Positions 32,310-42,604 of a stretch of 64,000 nucleotides of DNA are shown in pieces. The position numbers and the translations under genes are program-made. The notes below the pieces were generated by a model. The model searched no databases. It saw only the letters and a list, made by a program, of their open reading frames with translations, and was not told the DNA's origin. The DNA is taken from assembly GCA_964036045.1 (NCBI GenBank), contig OZ038382.1:82559918-82623917 (forward strand), written 5' to 3'. The stretch's first letter is position 1. Every line of letters starts with the position of its first letter. The stretch comes from Eutreptiella sp. 'Long Island Sound 2002'. Lineage: Eukaryota; Euglenozoa; Euglenophyceae; Eutreptiales; Eutreptiaceae.

Positions 32310-32425
32310 CGGGCACACTGGTCAACAAGCGCCAAGTGGCCATGGACACCGCACACGGAACACACAGGGCGCGCACACCGTTGAACAAGCGCCAAGGCGC
32401 CCCGGACACTGCACGCGCACACGCA
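32310..32425. repeat. Two-copy direct repeat of about 57 bp
   Basis: The box CAACAAGCGCCAAG followed by GACAC-GCAC sequence occurs at about 32,323 and 32,380. Confidence 0.7.
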
Positions 32426-32980
32426 CCGTGGGCGGCAGAGGGACAGGGCACAACAAATGACACCCAAAGGGTCGGACGCACTGGGGCAACCAAGCCGACC
32501 CGCCGTGCCAGTGGCATGAGCAATACTCCAAGGCCACTGGTCCGAGCCCCGCCGGGCTGCATCGGGGACCCTGAGCCATGGCAGCAACGTCTGACAGGCG
32601 TACCGGCACTCAGCCCAGGAGGGGGTCGCCTGCCAAGCAGCGGGGGCCCGCAACTCGAGCCATAGAGGTGGAACGATCATACCGTAGACTCGCGGGAGCA
32701 ATACCCCTTGTGGTGAGAGATACCCCACACGGCTGGGTAGCCCGCAAAGCTGCTGCCCGCAGGAGGGAGCATGTGACCCTACCAGCGGGCGCATGTGCGG
32801 ACACCCTCCCAGGCGGACACCTGGACCGGGTGGCCGCAACACTGCGTTCCCAAGCGCCTGCGCTAGCGGGTTGAGAGGCACCTGACCAAGGGCAGCGGAA
32901 GGGAAATGACGTCCCCTTGATAAGACCTTCTTCCTGCATCGTCAAAGGAGGCATCCCGGGCTTCCAAAGATACCTACGTA
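32426..32980. other. No gene recognised
   Basis: Mixed GC sequence with only short open frames and no motif seen on either strand. Confidence 0.45.
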
Positions 32981-32984
32981 CCTA

Positions 32985-33311
32985 CTATGGACAGTGACTT
33001 CTCGACGGCCGTAAGTGTACCCAACGGACCGGACTTGGCGTCGCATTAGTGAACTCTTTTTGATCGTTCGGCGTCACACCTGGCCTGTATAATTCATTTG
33101 GTCGTGCTCCCGGCTGCTTCTTGCTATACTTGTTTGTATTCCTAATTATGGTCGCGGCCAATTTGAGCTGTGCGGCGAAGGTAGAGAAAAGATGCTGGAA
33201 GCGGTAGCCAAAACTTGTGTAGAGGTGTGCCGGCAAGATCTCCTGCTCATAACTCAACCTTCTTTCGAATTTGGAACTCTTCACTGACCAACTCGCTGAA
33301 CTGCACTTCAA
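32985..33311 (-). pseudogene. Possible distal integrase fragment of a gypsy element
   Basis: A 108-codon minus-strand frame with ordinary protein composition (LPAHLYTSFGYRFQHLF, then NKYSKKQPGARPNELYRPGV). The GARPNELYRPG part loosely resembles the region after the integrase core, where Ty3/gypsy proteins often read T-G-x-S-P-F-E-L-x-Y-G. It lies downstream of the integrase fragment at 34.0-34.5 kb on the same strand. Identity is uncertain. Confidence 0.25.
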
Positions 33312-34040
33312 ACTCTTCTTTCTTCCCGCGTTTCGTCACTCTGGTTGTTCTAGATCATTAAACAGTCTTCAATTTGGCTGCAACTGAACGTGGCGGCTAT
33401 GATGCAGGCCCTTTTGGGAGCTGGCTGTGGTCTTGATGGCGCTTGCTTGCTAAAGCAAAGTTGCATTGACAGCACATGTAAACCATCAGGCTTGTTGCGT
33501 GGCGTCCGGGATGTGGATCTGCAGTACTCTCGAGTCATCGTCTTCGGCCGTTACGATCCGTTGAGAAAGGCCTTCGGTGGTTTCTTTGTTTTGTGCTGAC
33601 TTGAATGTTGGTTCTCCGAAACCAGAAGCTGAAATGATAACCAAAGAGAAACGGCGATACAAATCAATTCAACTTCAGTTTAAATCTCGACCAAAGTGCA
33701 TAGTACTAAGATCGTAACGATCACGAAGCACACTAAAACAATTTACGAAGGGGGTAACCGAAATTCATGCATGTAGACATACATTACATTCCTACAACAT
33801 CAAATCTTTTTTTGATAAGACAAAGTACATAAAAGCTATTCCGTGTACACAATTTGTGCGCCTGCGTACTCTGTAGTGCCTAAAAAGGCGGCATTTGCGC
33901 TGCAACGCAAACAAGCAAGATGTATGAGGTTATGTAACATACAAATGTTAGTATAACCAAGTACTAAACATGATACATCAGTGAAGACATAGCAATAGTC
34001 ATGATACATCGTAAACGAAGAGAATACATAGAATTTCAGG
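33312..34040. other. AT-rich stretch, no gene recognised
   Basis: Short open frames only. The minus strand around 33,300-33,600 reads weakly protein-like (VSEEFQIRKKVEL) with several stops. This may be more decayed gypsy sequence. Confidence 0.4.
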
Positions 34041-34047
34041 TTTGTGC

Positions 34048-34543
34048 TCACCTGTAAACTGCCACATTGAGTGCATTCAGTACTCTCTTGTCCCAGGCGG
34101 TCTCAGATCCGAAGAGCACGTCCTCATCTGGGGACAGATCTGTAACAGCGCCGTAGTACCTGAACCAGGTCTCTACAAGGGTCTTGACCGCGTCCTCGTT
34201 AGTGCCATGGTACTGAAGGGGTATACCTGAGCATACCGCGTCAAGGCACAGGTAACCACCAGTACGTTGTTGTAGCTCCCGAACTTCTTTTGGGCAAGAA
34301 ATCAACGTACATCAGAGTGTCCCTGCAATAGGGAACAGGGAGACAAATGTAGAGTCCTCGATCCGTTAGATGGGACTGTGTGCTCGCCTTGCATAGGCAA
34401 GCATCAGTGATAGCTTGCATAGTCTCCAATGTCTCCGTGGCCTTCATAGAGGTGTAGAAGCAGAACTGATGTGACCTGATATTGCCCGTTTTTTCATTAG
34501 GAATGATCAGAAGTTTCACGACTGGGGTTGTGAGATAGCACAA
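34048..34543 (-). pseudogene. Retroviral-type integrase fragment (Ty3/gypsy-like)
   Basis: Integrase inserts the cDNA into the genome. The minus strand reads DACLCKAST (end of the zinc-binding HHCC domain), then LPVPYCRDTLMYVDFLPKRS leading into the catalytic core. The core continues in an overlapping frame: GGYLCLDAVCSG (first core Asp region), TLVETWFRYYGAV, then SPDEDVLFGSETAW, which matches the S-D-x-G-x-x-F second-Asp block. The two parts are in different frames, joined near 34,260, so an indel separates them. The third acidic residue is not seen. It belongs to the same minus-strand pol debris as the RT at 37.6-38.2 kb. Confidence 0.62.
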
Positions 34544-35917
34544 ATTTATGAGATTTGCAAATGATATGATTTGATTTGCAAAATATTGCCATTATTGAGA
34601 AACATCTTGCCATCCTTCACTACAATGTAGTTTGTCCCATTGGCGCGGTTTAAGTTGCGGTGTATGAGGGGCTGAGTTTTGGAGGCTGCTGGTGTCCACC
34701 AGATGTACCCCACATGAAAACGCAGGTACTCGATCTCTTACCTAGGGAAGTCACACATTTCGAGTCTATTACATGGGATATATTCCTGGCATACAGGGAA
34801 AAACTCTGGAAGCAGGACGTAGCTGACTGTTTGCTTCTCGCATTCACGCTTCAGCTTCAGGTGCATCTTAACCAGCTTATTGCAGCTTTCAGGTGCGGGT
34901 AGAGCTGCAAAGACTTCCTCATAGGTCTTAGCAGGCTCTGAGGGTCCGAGATCTTGATCTGCGTGTCGTAATCTCCCTCCGATTGGAGGTTGTTGTTCCC
35001 TTTGTCTTGACGCTTGCCGATCCCATCAGTCAGTCAGTGGGCATGTCGGCCTCTCTCCACTTGTCTCTGCTGCTCTGAGCATCGTACAATTTCTCGAGGT
35101 TCTTGTACGAGTCACAGGTACAACGATAGGGTGGTCAGCATTGGCATGAGGGCTCGTAGTCTTCCAGCTGTGCGTCCATAACAGGGATCTTCCAAAGGGA
35201 TAGGAGTCGTTGGTAGCAAGCTTCACGTTCCCAAACAAACAAAGCTCCCGAACTTCTTTTGGGCAAGAAATCAACGTACATCAGAGTGTCCCTGCAATAG
35301 GGAACAGGGAGACAAATGTAGAGTCCCCGATCCGTTAGATGGGACTGTGTGCTCGCCTTGCATAGGCAAGCATCAGTGATAGCTTGCATAGTCTCCAATG
35401 TCTCCGTGGCCTTCATAGAGGTGTAGAAGCAGAACTGATGTCACCTGATATTGCCCGTTTTTTCATTAGGAATGATCAGAAGTTTCACGACTGGGGTTGT
35501 GAGATAGCATGAATTTATGAGATTTGCAAATGATATGATTTGATTTGCAAAATATTGCCATTATTGAGAAACATCTTGCCATTCTTCACTACAATGTAGT
35601 TTGTCCCATTGGCGCACAGGCTCTGAGGGTCCGAGATCTTGATCTGCGTGTCGTAATCTTCCTCCGATTGGAGGTTGTTGTTCCCTTTGTCTTGACGCTT
35701 GCCGATCCCATCAGTCAGTCAGTGGGCATGTCGGCCTCTCTCCACTTGTCTCTGCTGCTCTGAGCATCGTACAATTTCTCGAGGTTCTTGTACGAGTCAC
35801 AGGTACAACGATAGGGTGGTCAGCATTGGCATGAGGGCTCGTAGTCTTCCAGCTGTGCGTCCATAACAGGGATCTTCCAAAGGGATAGGAGTCGTTGGTA
35901 GCAAGCTTCACGTTCCC
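34273..35917. repeat. Local duplication A-spacer-B-A'-B' of gypsy pol
   Basis: Block A (34,273-34,646) is repeated as A' (35,242-35,615). Block B (34,932-35,232) is repeated as B' (35,617-35,917). A' and B' are fused directly, while A and B are 285 bp apart. The copies are almost identical by eye, so the duplication is recent. A carries the integrase zinc-domain start; B carries a pol segment that lies upstream of RT. Confidence 0.92.
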
Positions 35918-36010
35918 ACTGAGATATAGGCTCTTCTAGGCATTCACGTAGCTTTTTCCTGTCGGTTTTCCCGATAGGCTAGTAGGAGGAGTAGGGCCTA
36001 GTCATACAAC
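34647..36010 (-). pseudogene. Ty3/gypsy pol fragments upstream of and after RT
   Basis: Minus-strand pieces homologous to 38,240-38,720 (blocks B and B', reading CREWEREACYQRLLSLW-type protein) and to 37,520-37,660 (the segment after RT, near 34,640-34,770). In this copy the RT core itself is missing: sequence matching 37,520-37,660 joins sequence matching about 38,240 onward. Frames are broken. This is a deleted second copy of the pol seen at 37.5-38.8 kb. Confidence 0.6.
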
Positions 36011-37514
36011 AAGTGGTCACAGTTTGTGGAGAAAAAAAGACGCAAGACGACTACCAAGGAGACAAGCGGGGAGGGCGAACACCGAACCAAAAACAAACCA
36101 CTCGAAACGGAGACAGGCACACAGAGGGGATGAGCGGGGAAGAGGTCAAGTAAAGCAGCGACCAGCGGGCTGCGCCTGTGGGAGAGAGCAACCCGGACAG
36201 GTGGGGAGGGGTAGAAGACGGGGAGCAAGGGCAACAGAAACCCCTCGGGGGTAGGACACGCAGGGACACAAGAAAAGAAGGGGAGGCACGTGACGCGACG
36301 CGCCAGGGCAGGGAGAGCAACCAGTGGAAGTGCACGAAGAGGCCCTTCGGGCCCGCGCGGAAGGGTTGCCAGCGGCCCTGTGGGGTATAAACGTGTGTCA
36401 TAGGCCGTTGCGGGCCCTGAGGGTAGGTACGGACAGGCATGGAAGACGTAGTTGGGGCAACTGGTGTGAGAGGCACAAAACAAAACGTCCTTCGGGCCCA
36501 CACCAAGGGGTTTCAGGGTGCCCTTTGGGGCATCAACAGACAACGAGACAAAAGGACCGGGATGAGGGGACTGGGCGTATACACCAGCGAGAGAGGACAG
36601 AGGTGGGGCCGGGGTATGGCGATCGGGAGAGGGGCAACACGCGGTTTCGACACGGGCGCGGGGAGCAGTGAGCAATAAGGAGCTGAAGCCCAAAAGAAGC
36701 GGTGAGAGTAGGAACAACCAGTGCATTTGGGACGAAACTGTCCTTTGGGCCCGCGCCAAAGGGTGCCTGGCGGCCCGGTGGGGTATAAACACTCAAAGTA
36801 TGTTATGGAACGGGACGCGGCAACAGGGCCAGGGACAGGATGTGGCAAAGGGGAACGGGGCATCGCGGGGTTGCGATCTGAACAGTGCAGGGTAAATTGG
36901 GCGACAGAAAGCGCCAAGTAACATTTGCATGGGACCGAGAGATCGGACGCCATGGAGAGGTGAACCATGGGCCAAAGATGGGGAGCCTGGCCACGGGAAG
37001 TCGGGAACGTGCCCTAGACTGCGGGACGGCCATGAGGTGTCTGCAGGTGTGAGGGTTCACCCTGAGCCCCCGGGTCAAGAACCGGGGTCCACGTAGGTTC
37101 AGAAACGGTAGCCCCCTGGCCTCCAGCCGCTTGTGGGCAAAAACCAAGTGCATCCGAGAGCCAAGTGTGTACTCCGCATTGATGGATGGGGAGTGGTGGA
37201 ATGTGGTTGAGAGCAATGCTGCGCTGTCGGCGACGGCTATCCACAGGAAACCCGCTTGGAGGCACCAAAAAGGCTGTGCTGGGGGGGGAAGGCTGTAGGA
37301 TCTTTCGAAGGGGGCCAGGACGGAGCACCTGTGAGGGCAGCGCCTGACAGAAGCCTACCACCCGTCATTCGCCGGGGGAACCTGGTAGAAGTTCTTGGCA
37401 GGGGGACTGATGGTGGAAAGCTCCCCTTCCCGCCAGAGGCCGCCACCATGTAAAAAAGACAAGGTGAAGTCAGATGACGCTACGGACGCGGCCGCCATTA
37501 TTCACTTACTTTCT
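36011..37514. other. GC-richer insertion with a repeated CTTCGGGCCC/TATAAA block
   Basis: Lies between two homologous stretches of gypsy pol. A block of roughly 55 bp recurs at about 36,335, 36,485 and 36,735. It carries CCTTCGGGCCC (or CCTTTGGGCCC), AAGGG, GGCCC and, in two copies, GGGGTATAAAC. No protein is recognised. It could be an unclassified insertion. Confidence 0.5.
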
Positions 37515-38816
37515 TTAATTTGTCCTGTTGGCGCGGCTTAAGGTGCGTTGTGTGAGGGGCAGGGGTTTCGGAGGCTGCTGGCGTCCACCAGCAGTACCCC
37601 ACATCAAAACCAGCGTACTCGATCTTTTACCTCAGGAACTCACAGTTTTCGGGTTTATTAATTTGCTTGTGTTGGTGGCATATGGAGAGGAACTGTTGAT
37701 TGAGAATATAGTTGTCCTCCTTGGTATTTGTACCGAAGCATACATCGTCAATGTGTGCCTTCACTTGAGCCCCTGGCTCCATAAGCTCCTGCACAATAGC
37801 TCTCCTTCGTACCTTGTACGAGAGCTTGTTCAGGATCTTCCTACAATACGGCGGTGACGTTAGCCACTCCAAATGGCATGACGAGCCATTTGAGCACTCG
37901 CACTTGAGGGCTCCGGTAGTGACGTCCACTTGCCTCAACCCACTGCGCTTGTTCATCTTTGTTTTGTACCGACATGACGATATGCGCTCCAGGTTGTGGT
38001 CCATGGTTGGTAGGCTACTAGAATGACTCTGGGTACGCTTGTTCACCTTGCCGTAGTCTACCACGAGGCGTGGGCCTGTAGAGCATAGCTTAGCAACGAG
38101 GAAGCAGGGGGAGCAGCTGGAGGGGTATTGCTTATTCTTATACTCGAGCACCAACCATGCATCAATGCATTCTTGCACTTGTCGCTCGATCTCTTCCACA
38201 TGATGCGCAGACAGTCGGTATGGTCTTCACTTGAATCTTTGCTTCTCGCATTCAGGCTTCACCTTCCGGTCCATGTCAACCAGCTTATTGCAGCTTCAAG
38301 GTGGGGTAGAGCTGCAAAGACTTCTTCGGAGGTGTTAGCAGGTTCTGAAGACTAGGGTCCGAGTTCTTGATCTTCTTGTCGAAATCTTCCTCCGATTGGA
38401 GGTTGCTCTTCCCTTTGTATTGACGCTTGCCGATCCCATCGGTGAGCATGTCAGCCTCTTTCCACTTGTTGTCGGTGCTCTGAGCATTGTACAAGATCCC
38501 GAGGTTCTCCTACGCGTCACAGGTACAATGGTACGGTAGTCGGCATTTGCCTGAGGGCTCGTAGTCCTCCAGCTCTTGGTCCATAACGAGCATCTTGCAA
38601 ACAGATAGGAGTCGTTGGTGGCAAAACTTCACGTTCCCACTGAGATATACTCTCTTCCAGGCATTTAGGTAGGGTTTTCGTGTCTGTTTTCGCAATAAGC
38701 CAGGAGGAGAAAGGACTTCTTAGCAATACAACAAGTGATCTGTGTTGCCGCTCTTTTTCCTCAATGTTCTTGAGACTGCACAATGTTGCCTCAGGTGCGG
38801 AAATGTGCTCATTCAC
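37515..38816 (-). pseudogene. Ty3/gypsy-type reverse transcriptase, degenerate
   Basis: Minus strand. The open part (37,627-38,199) and its upstream extension to about 38,225 read RPYRLSAHHVEEIERQVQE, then SPCFLVAK, RLVVDYGKVNKRT (R-x-x-x-D-Y-R-x-L-N-K block), LPTMDHNLERI, RSGLRQVDVT (motif A Asp), and VKAHIDDVCFGTNTKED (motif C, HIDD where YxDD is usual), ending NKPENCEFLR before a stop. This is the standard Ty3/gypsy RT order. Part of motif B is blurred. Upstream (38,240-38,816) is pol sequence before RT with several frame breaks, including SLVVLLRSPFSSWL and ISQWEREVLPP. Downstream, 37,520-37,626 reads on as the post-RT segment. Confidence 0.8.
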
Positions 38817-38858
38817 TTCTAGCTCGACTCACACCAAGGTGGCAGCATCGGAGAAGAA

Positions 38859-38898
38859 GTAAGTCAAGATTAACCCAGATTTTTTTCTCTTTTTGCAG
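38859..38898 (+). other. Possible 40-nt spliceosomal intron (copy 1)
   Basis: GTAAGT donor, a GATTAACCC stretch usable as branch site, a pyrimidine tract and TTTTTGCAG acceptor, 40 nt in all. The same layout (GTAAGA donor) is kept in the duplicated copy at 45,688-45,727. It may be a real short intron of a plus-strand transcript or chance. Confidence 0.35.
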
Positions 38899-39435
38899 TC
38901 ATGTGTCAAGAGGTCTTGTGCACTCGCCCTCAACGCGAATGTATTTATATGCCCTTAAGGGCTTTTACATTTTTGCCGAGCTTTTCTTTCAGTGTTTGCA
39001 TGTGGTGTATTTTCTGTCATCTTCTTGTTGCCTTCTGTCCACAATTGGTTCCACAAAGTGGAGTGCCCGAGGCCTCGTGCACTGAGGGACAGAAAAACAC
39101 AATTTTTTTTGCAGAACAAACTCTGTTAGTGCTGGTGTTCCACGAAAATAAAAATTTTGAAATTGAGCTTTTGAAAAAGGCATGTAAATGTGGGATCCTG
39201 AAATACAAAAGCAACAACATTGGTAATACCGACCCTTCAAATCAATTCAAAAAAAAATTTAATTTAACGAACAAAATCTTGAAAAAACTAGCAAATTGCG
39301 TGAAAAGCCATTTTTCTCGTGGTGTCTCATAGGCTCATATGTTTCATGGGCCCTGTAAATGTCCAAAGGAACTAGTTTTTTCGGTTGCCACTTTTTGTGT
39401 CCGCCCCTTCCAGAAGGGGGTGCAGTTTGCGTGGG

Positions 39436-40794
39436 CTAAGTCTGAGGCTTACCTCCGCCAGTGTCCGATGCGCTGCCAATGCCCTTTGTCATATCCTGCT
39501 TGACAGGGTGGCAGGTTCGGCGAAGTCCGCATCTGTCTGCAAAACATCCCGTGGCTGCCCCTTTTGCTGGCCCCCGATCCTGATGCTGCGCCTCCTCACT
39601 GATGAAGTCAATGATCTCATCAGCGGTCGTCCCCGGGTCGATTGCCTGAACCTCCAGCATCTCCATGGTCCACTTGACCCTGTCCATGGCCTTTAGGCTG
39701 TCGCCCATCCTGCGGTCTGCTGTGGTCAGCATCTCCCGCATCATCGTTCTTCATGGTTTCGACCCAGTAATCCGCGGTGGCCCAGGACTTGATCCACTGC
39801 AGCAGGCCCTGGTGCTGTTGCTGACGCTGGCGGATCCTGACTACAGTCCTCCACGGGCGTCGCTTCTGCTCCTCTGCTTGGACCTTCTCCTGCCACTTGT
39901 ACCGCAGCATGACGTACACCGGGTGAGCTTCTGACTCCTCCATCCAGTGCTCAACATACCACCCCAAGTGGCGGTATTCCTGGCGCAAATTCCGCCCATC
40001 TGCCACTGAGATGTGGCCCCCCGACATTCTCTACGATACAGCCCTGAACTGGCGCTGAGCATGGTGCGGGGGAACAGCAACCTCTTCCTTGCGGCCGGCG
40101 CGACGTATCTCGTTGCAGATGGATTTTTTGCCATCCTCCAACCAATCGTCCAGCTCCTTCTTCGCGTTGGCCGGGACACAGTGCAGATGCATGGACAGGC
40201 AGAGCTGCTGCCGCTGGGCCTCGTTGCACCCCATGGTGGAGTCGTCGATGTACCTGTTCCATGTCCGCTCGTCATCCACGTCTTCCGGGTTGCCACTGTA
40301 CTTGGGCACCCGGGTCATCTTTGCCTCAGCCAGTCCATTGAAGAACACAGTGGGGGTTGCCGTTGTTCCTGTCGCCCTGGGCGCATTCCATCTGCCGCCC
40401 CCGTACTTCTGCATGTGCAGGGCGTTCACAGCTGACTCGATGGGCGGCGCCTGGCCCATGGTGTATGCGCCAGCATCGGCGTTGTTGGCATATGGGGAAG
40501 GAGATCCCTTTATGGCGAGATACACCTCTTGCGCCGGGGCCACCGACCTGAGCAGGCGCTGCCAGAATCTCTGTGGGGGCAGCTCAGCGCTACCCAGCAT
40601 ACTCTGCCCGAATGCAGGTGAGTAGCTGGACCCACCGTGGCTCCCCGCGTGAGAGCCGTGTCCACCATGCTCGGATCCACCCATGGCCGCCATCCAATAG
40701 GGATGACGCTTGTGGTGGTGCTGGCGACGATGCTGGTGATGATGTTGGTGCTGATGCTGGTGGTGATGTTGGTGATGATGCTTGTGTAATAGGC
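39436..40794 (-). pseudogene. Gag-like protein, distal half, copy 1
   Basis: Minus strand, continuing from a His/Gln-rich tract (next to 40,794) through a Gly/His/Ser-rich segment to a capsid-like part: TRVPKYSGNPEDVDDERTWN, NEAQRQQLCLSMHLHCVPA, KKELDDWLEDGKKS. A TAG at 40,031 interrupts. The same frame then reads to 39,620 (EYRHLGWYVEHWMEESEAH). From about 39,744 coding moves to another frame (MMREMLTTADRRMGDSL ... DEIIDFISEEAQ) and ends at 39,436. The YSGNP-W pattern and placement suggest a Ty3/gypsy-type gag. Upstream gag sequence is missing because copy 1 was duplicated without it. Confidence 0.6.
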
Positions 40795-41306
40795 CGGCCT
40801 TGGCAATTGGGACAGGGGTGCAGGAGCCCTGCCGCAATCGCGTATTCGAGCGTCGCAGGCGCAAATGCCAGAGTGGAACCAGAAGAGAGAAAGAAAGAGA
40901 GAAGCTCTGTGTTACGTTATTTTGTGGTTGCTTATTTATGACTAATTCTGTGCTTGGCATTCTTTTGGTTGTTGTAGATATGTTGCTTGGAGGGATGCCA
41001 AAGTCACCAATCTGCCCACGCTCGTGACGCCAGCAGTGACCACTCAGGCAAGCAACGGAGGGCAAAACTGCTTGGAGCTTATGAAGGTGCAGGGTTTGCG
41101 TGCGGGGGGTGTACATCAGTGCATACACAGCACAAAGTACAAGGCGTGCAGAACAAGCAGCATCCAAGGAGTGCAGAACAAGCAAGGAAAAGTAGCAACT
41201 ACTAAGGGGAACGAACGTCAACGTTTTTGAGAGTTTGAATAAACAACGAGAACAGGTTTTGGTGTCATCGCAAGAGTTTTGGGTTACCTCTGCCGAATGC
41301 CTTACG
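40795..41306 (+). repeat. LTR copy 1 (duplicated with its flank)
   Basis: Begins TGTAATAGGCC and ends TTACG. Matches the LTRs at 47,632-48,153 and 49,317-49,845. Contains AATAAA near 41,237 in plus orientation. It has no partner LTR here because the duplication ended 60 bp beyond it. Confidence 0.85.
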
Positions 41307-41366
41307 AAATTCTCAACTAAGTACGGATGCCCTGAAGCCCTCCAACTGCCGCGCCGAGGCAGCCCC

Positions 41367-42600
41367 GCGAGTCCCTCCATCCGAGTTTGGTTCAGGTTTA
41401 GGCTTAGGGCAGTTAGTTTGAGGACCAAGATCAGATTGTCTTCAGGGGGGTACTCCGGGGCCTGCTGAATCCTCGTTTTGAGAATTTCATGCCTTTGCGT
41501 TTGCCTTTCCCTCGTCCTTTCGACTCGCTTTTACCACCGCCTTTGCCTGTGGCGTTGTCCGCCTTCAGGTTGTCAGTATATTTGTTTTTTCTTTTTGACA
41601 TTCATCCTCCTAGTGGCTGTGTTTCCCGCAGAACCCGCAGATACAGCTGAAATGACGATGCATTTACCCCTTTTGCTCTTCCTTGGTGATGTGATTTTTC
41701 TTGCTTCTTCATTTTGATCACGAGGCACGTTTCAGAGCAGGTGCAGTTTTTAGTAAGAAAAAGCGTATTTCCATGCCTAGGGGTAAGCTGTAGTTGTGTT
41801 AAAGATGCCCAGAGGCGAGGCTCGTTTTTACCTTAGTATTGGCCTAACAAGAAAGGGGACGAAGCATTTCAACCTATAAAGCAGAACATAAATCATAATC
41901 TGTGGTGTGGACCGCTGATCCCCCAACTGTTTTGAAATTAACACAATTTTGCCGAGTGACTGAGGCGCTGTCCTGATTCAGAGCCTTTACATCTTTCTAT
42001 ATTTTCTCATGAATGCTTAGCTATCCTAGTGGCGCGCACCCTAGGGGGCTGGGGTACCTTCTTGTGAGAGTTCCCGGGTTCAATAACCAGTCTACCTAGC
42101 TAAGTAGGAAGATCCCATGTGACATGGCAGTGAGCTGAGCGCCACATGCCATGCCACCTCAGCACCTATGGGACCAAAAACAAAGCGTGCACATCTGCAG
42201 CTGGTACTGTCAAAGGAGTAAGTGCCCATGAGGGCAGTTTGGCAAATATCGGTTCTAAATCGGTGGTCCTTGTGAGTTGCTTTGCTGTAAATTCCTTGTA
42301 GATTCTTTCCTCTGTGACTGCAGCGCTTCAAGTAGTGGACATTGCGATCCTGTCGTGCTCTGTTTGCATTACTGGGACTAGATTTTGACTTTGATTTTGC
42401 AAAACTCAACCGAGACATATGTAATCCGGGAAGCAGCGAGAAACAAGCAGGAGGAGCAAATCAATAAACACTTCAAGAACTTCATCAGTGAAAGCTGTTC
42501 CAATTTCTTGCAGCACACATAACTAGTCTTTGCGTACCTGCAACCCCGTGCAGTGCAACCAGTACGCCGAGATTGATCACTCTTGAAGGCTGGAAGTTGA
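41367..42600. other. No protein gene recognised; one tRNA-like patch
   Basis: AT-richer sequence with short open frames only. The single structured item is the tRNA-like segment at 42,016-42,093, listed separately. Confidence 0.5.
42016..42093 (+). other. tRNA-related segment (possible SINE head)
   Basis: CTAGTGGCGCGC resembles a pol III A box and GGGTTCAATAACC, about 55 bp later, resembles a B box / T arm. The arms do not fold into a clean cloverleaf, so this is not a tRNA gene. A tRNA-derived SINE head is possible. Confidence 0.3.
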
Positions 42601-42604
42601 TACA

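Larger units (their letters stand above)
38838..41366. repeat. Segmental duplication, copy 1
   Basis: About 2.53 kb matching 45,667-48,214 in the same orientation. It contains the distal half of the gag-like gene (minus), one LTR of the small LTR retrotransposon and about 60 bp of that element's interior. It starts next to the gypsy pol remnant and stops inside the LTR element, so the duplication happened after that insertion. Confidence 0.92.

Noticed and set aside
40089-40625. Plus-strand ORFs antisense to gag (also 46,776-47,472)
   Set aside because: The minus-strand reading has gag-like blocks and continues across the nested insertion; the plus reading is its shadow.
42016-42093. Functional tRNA gene
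   Set aside because: The acceptor and anticodon arms do not pair, so only A- and B-box-like motifs remain.
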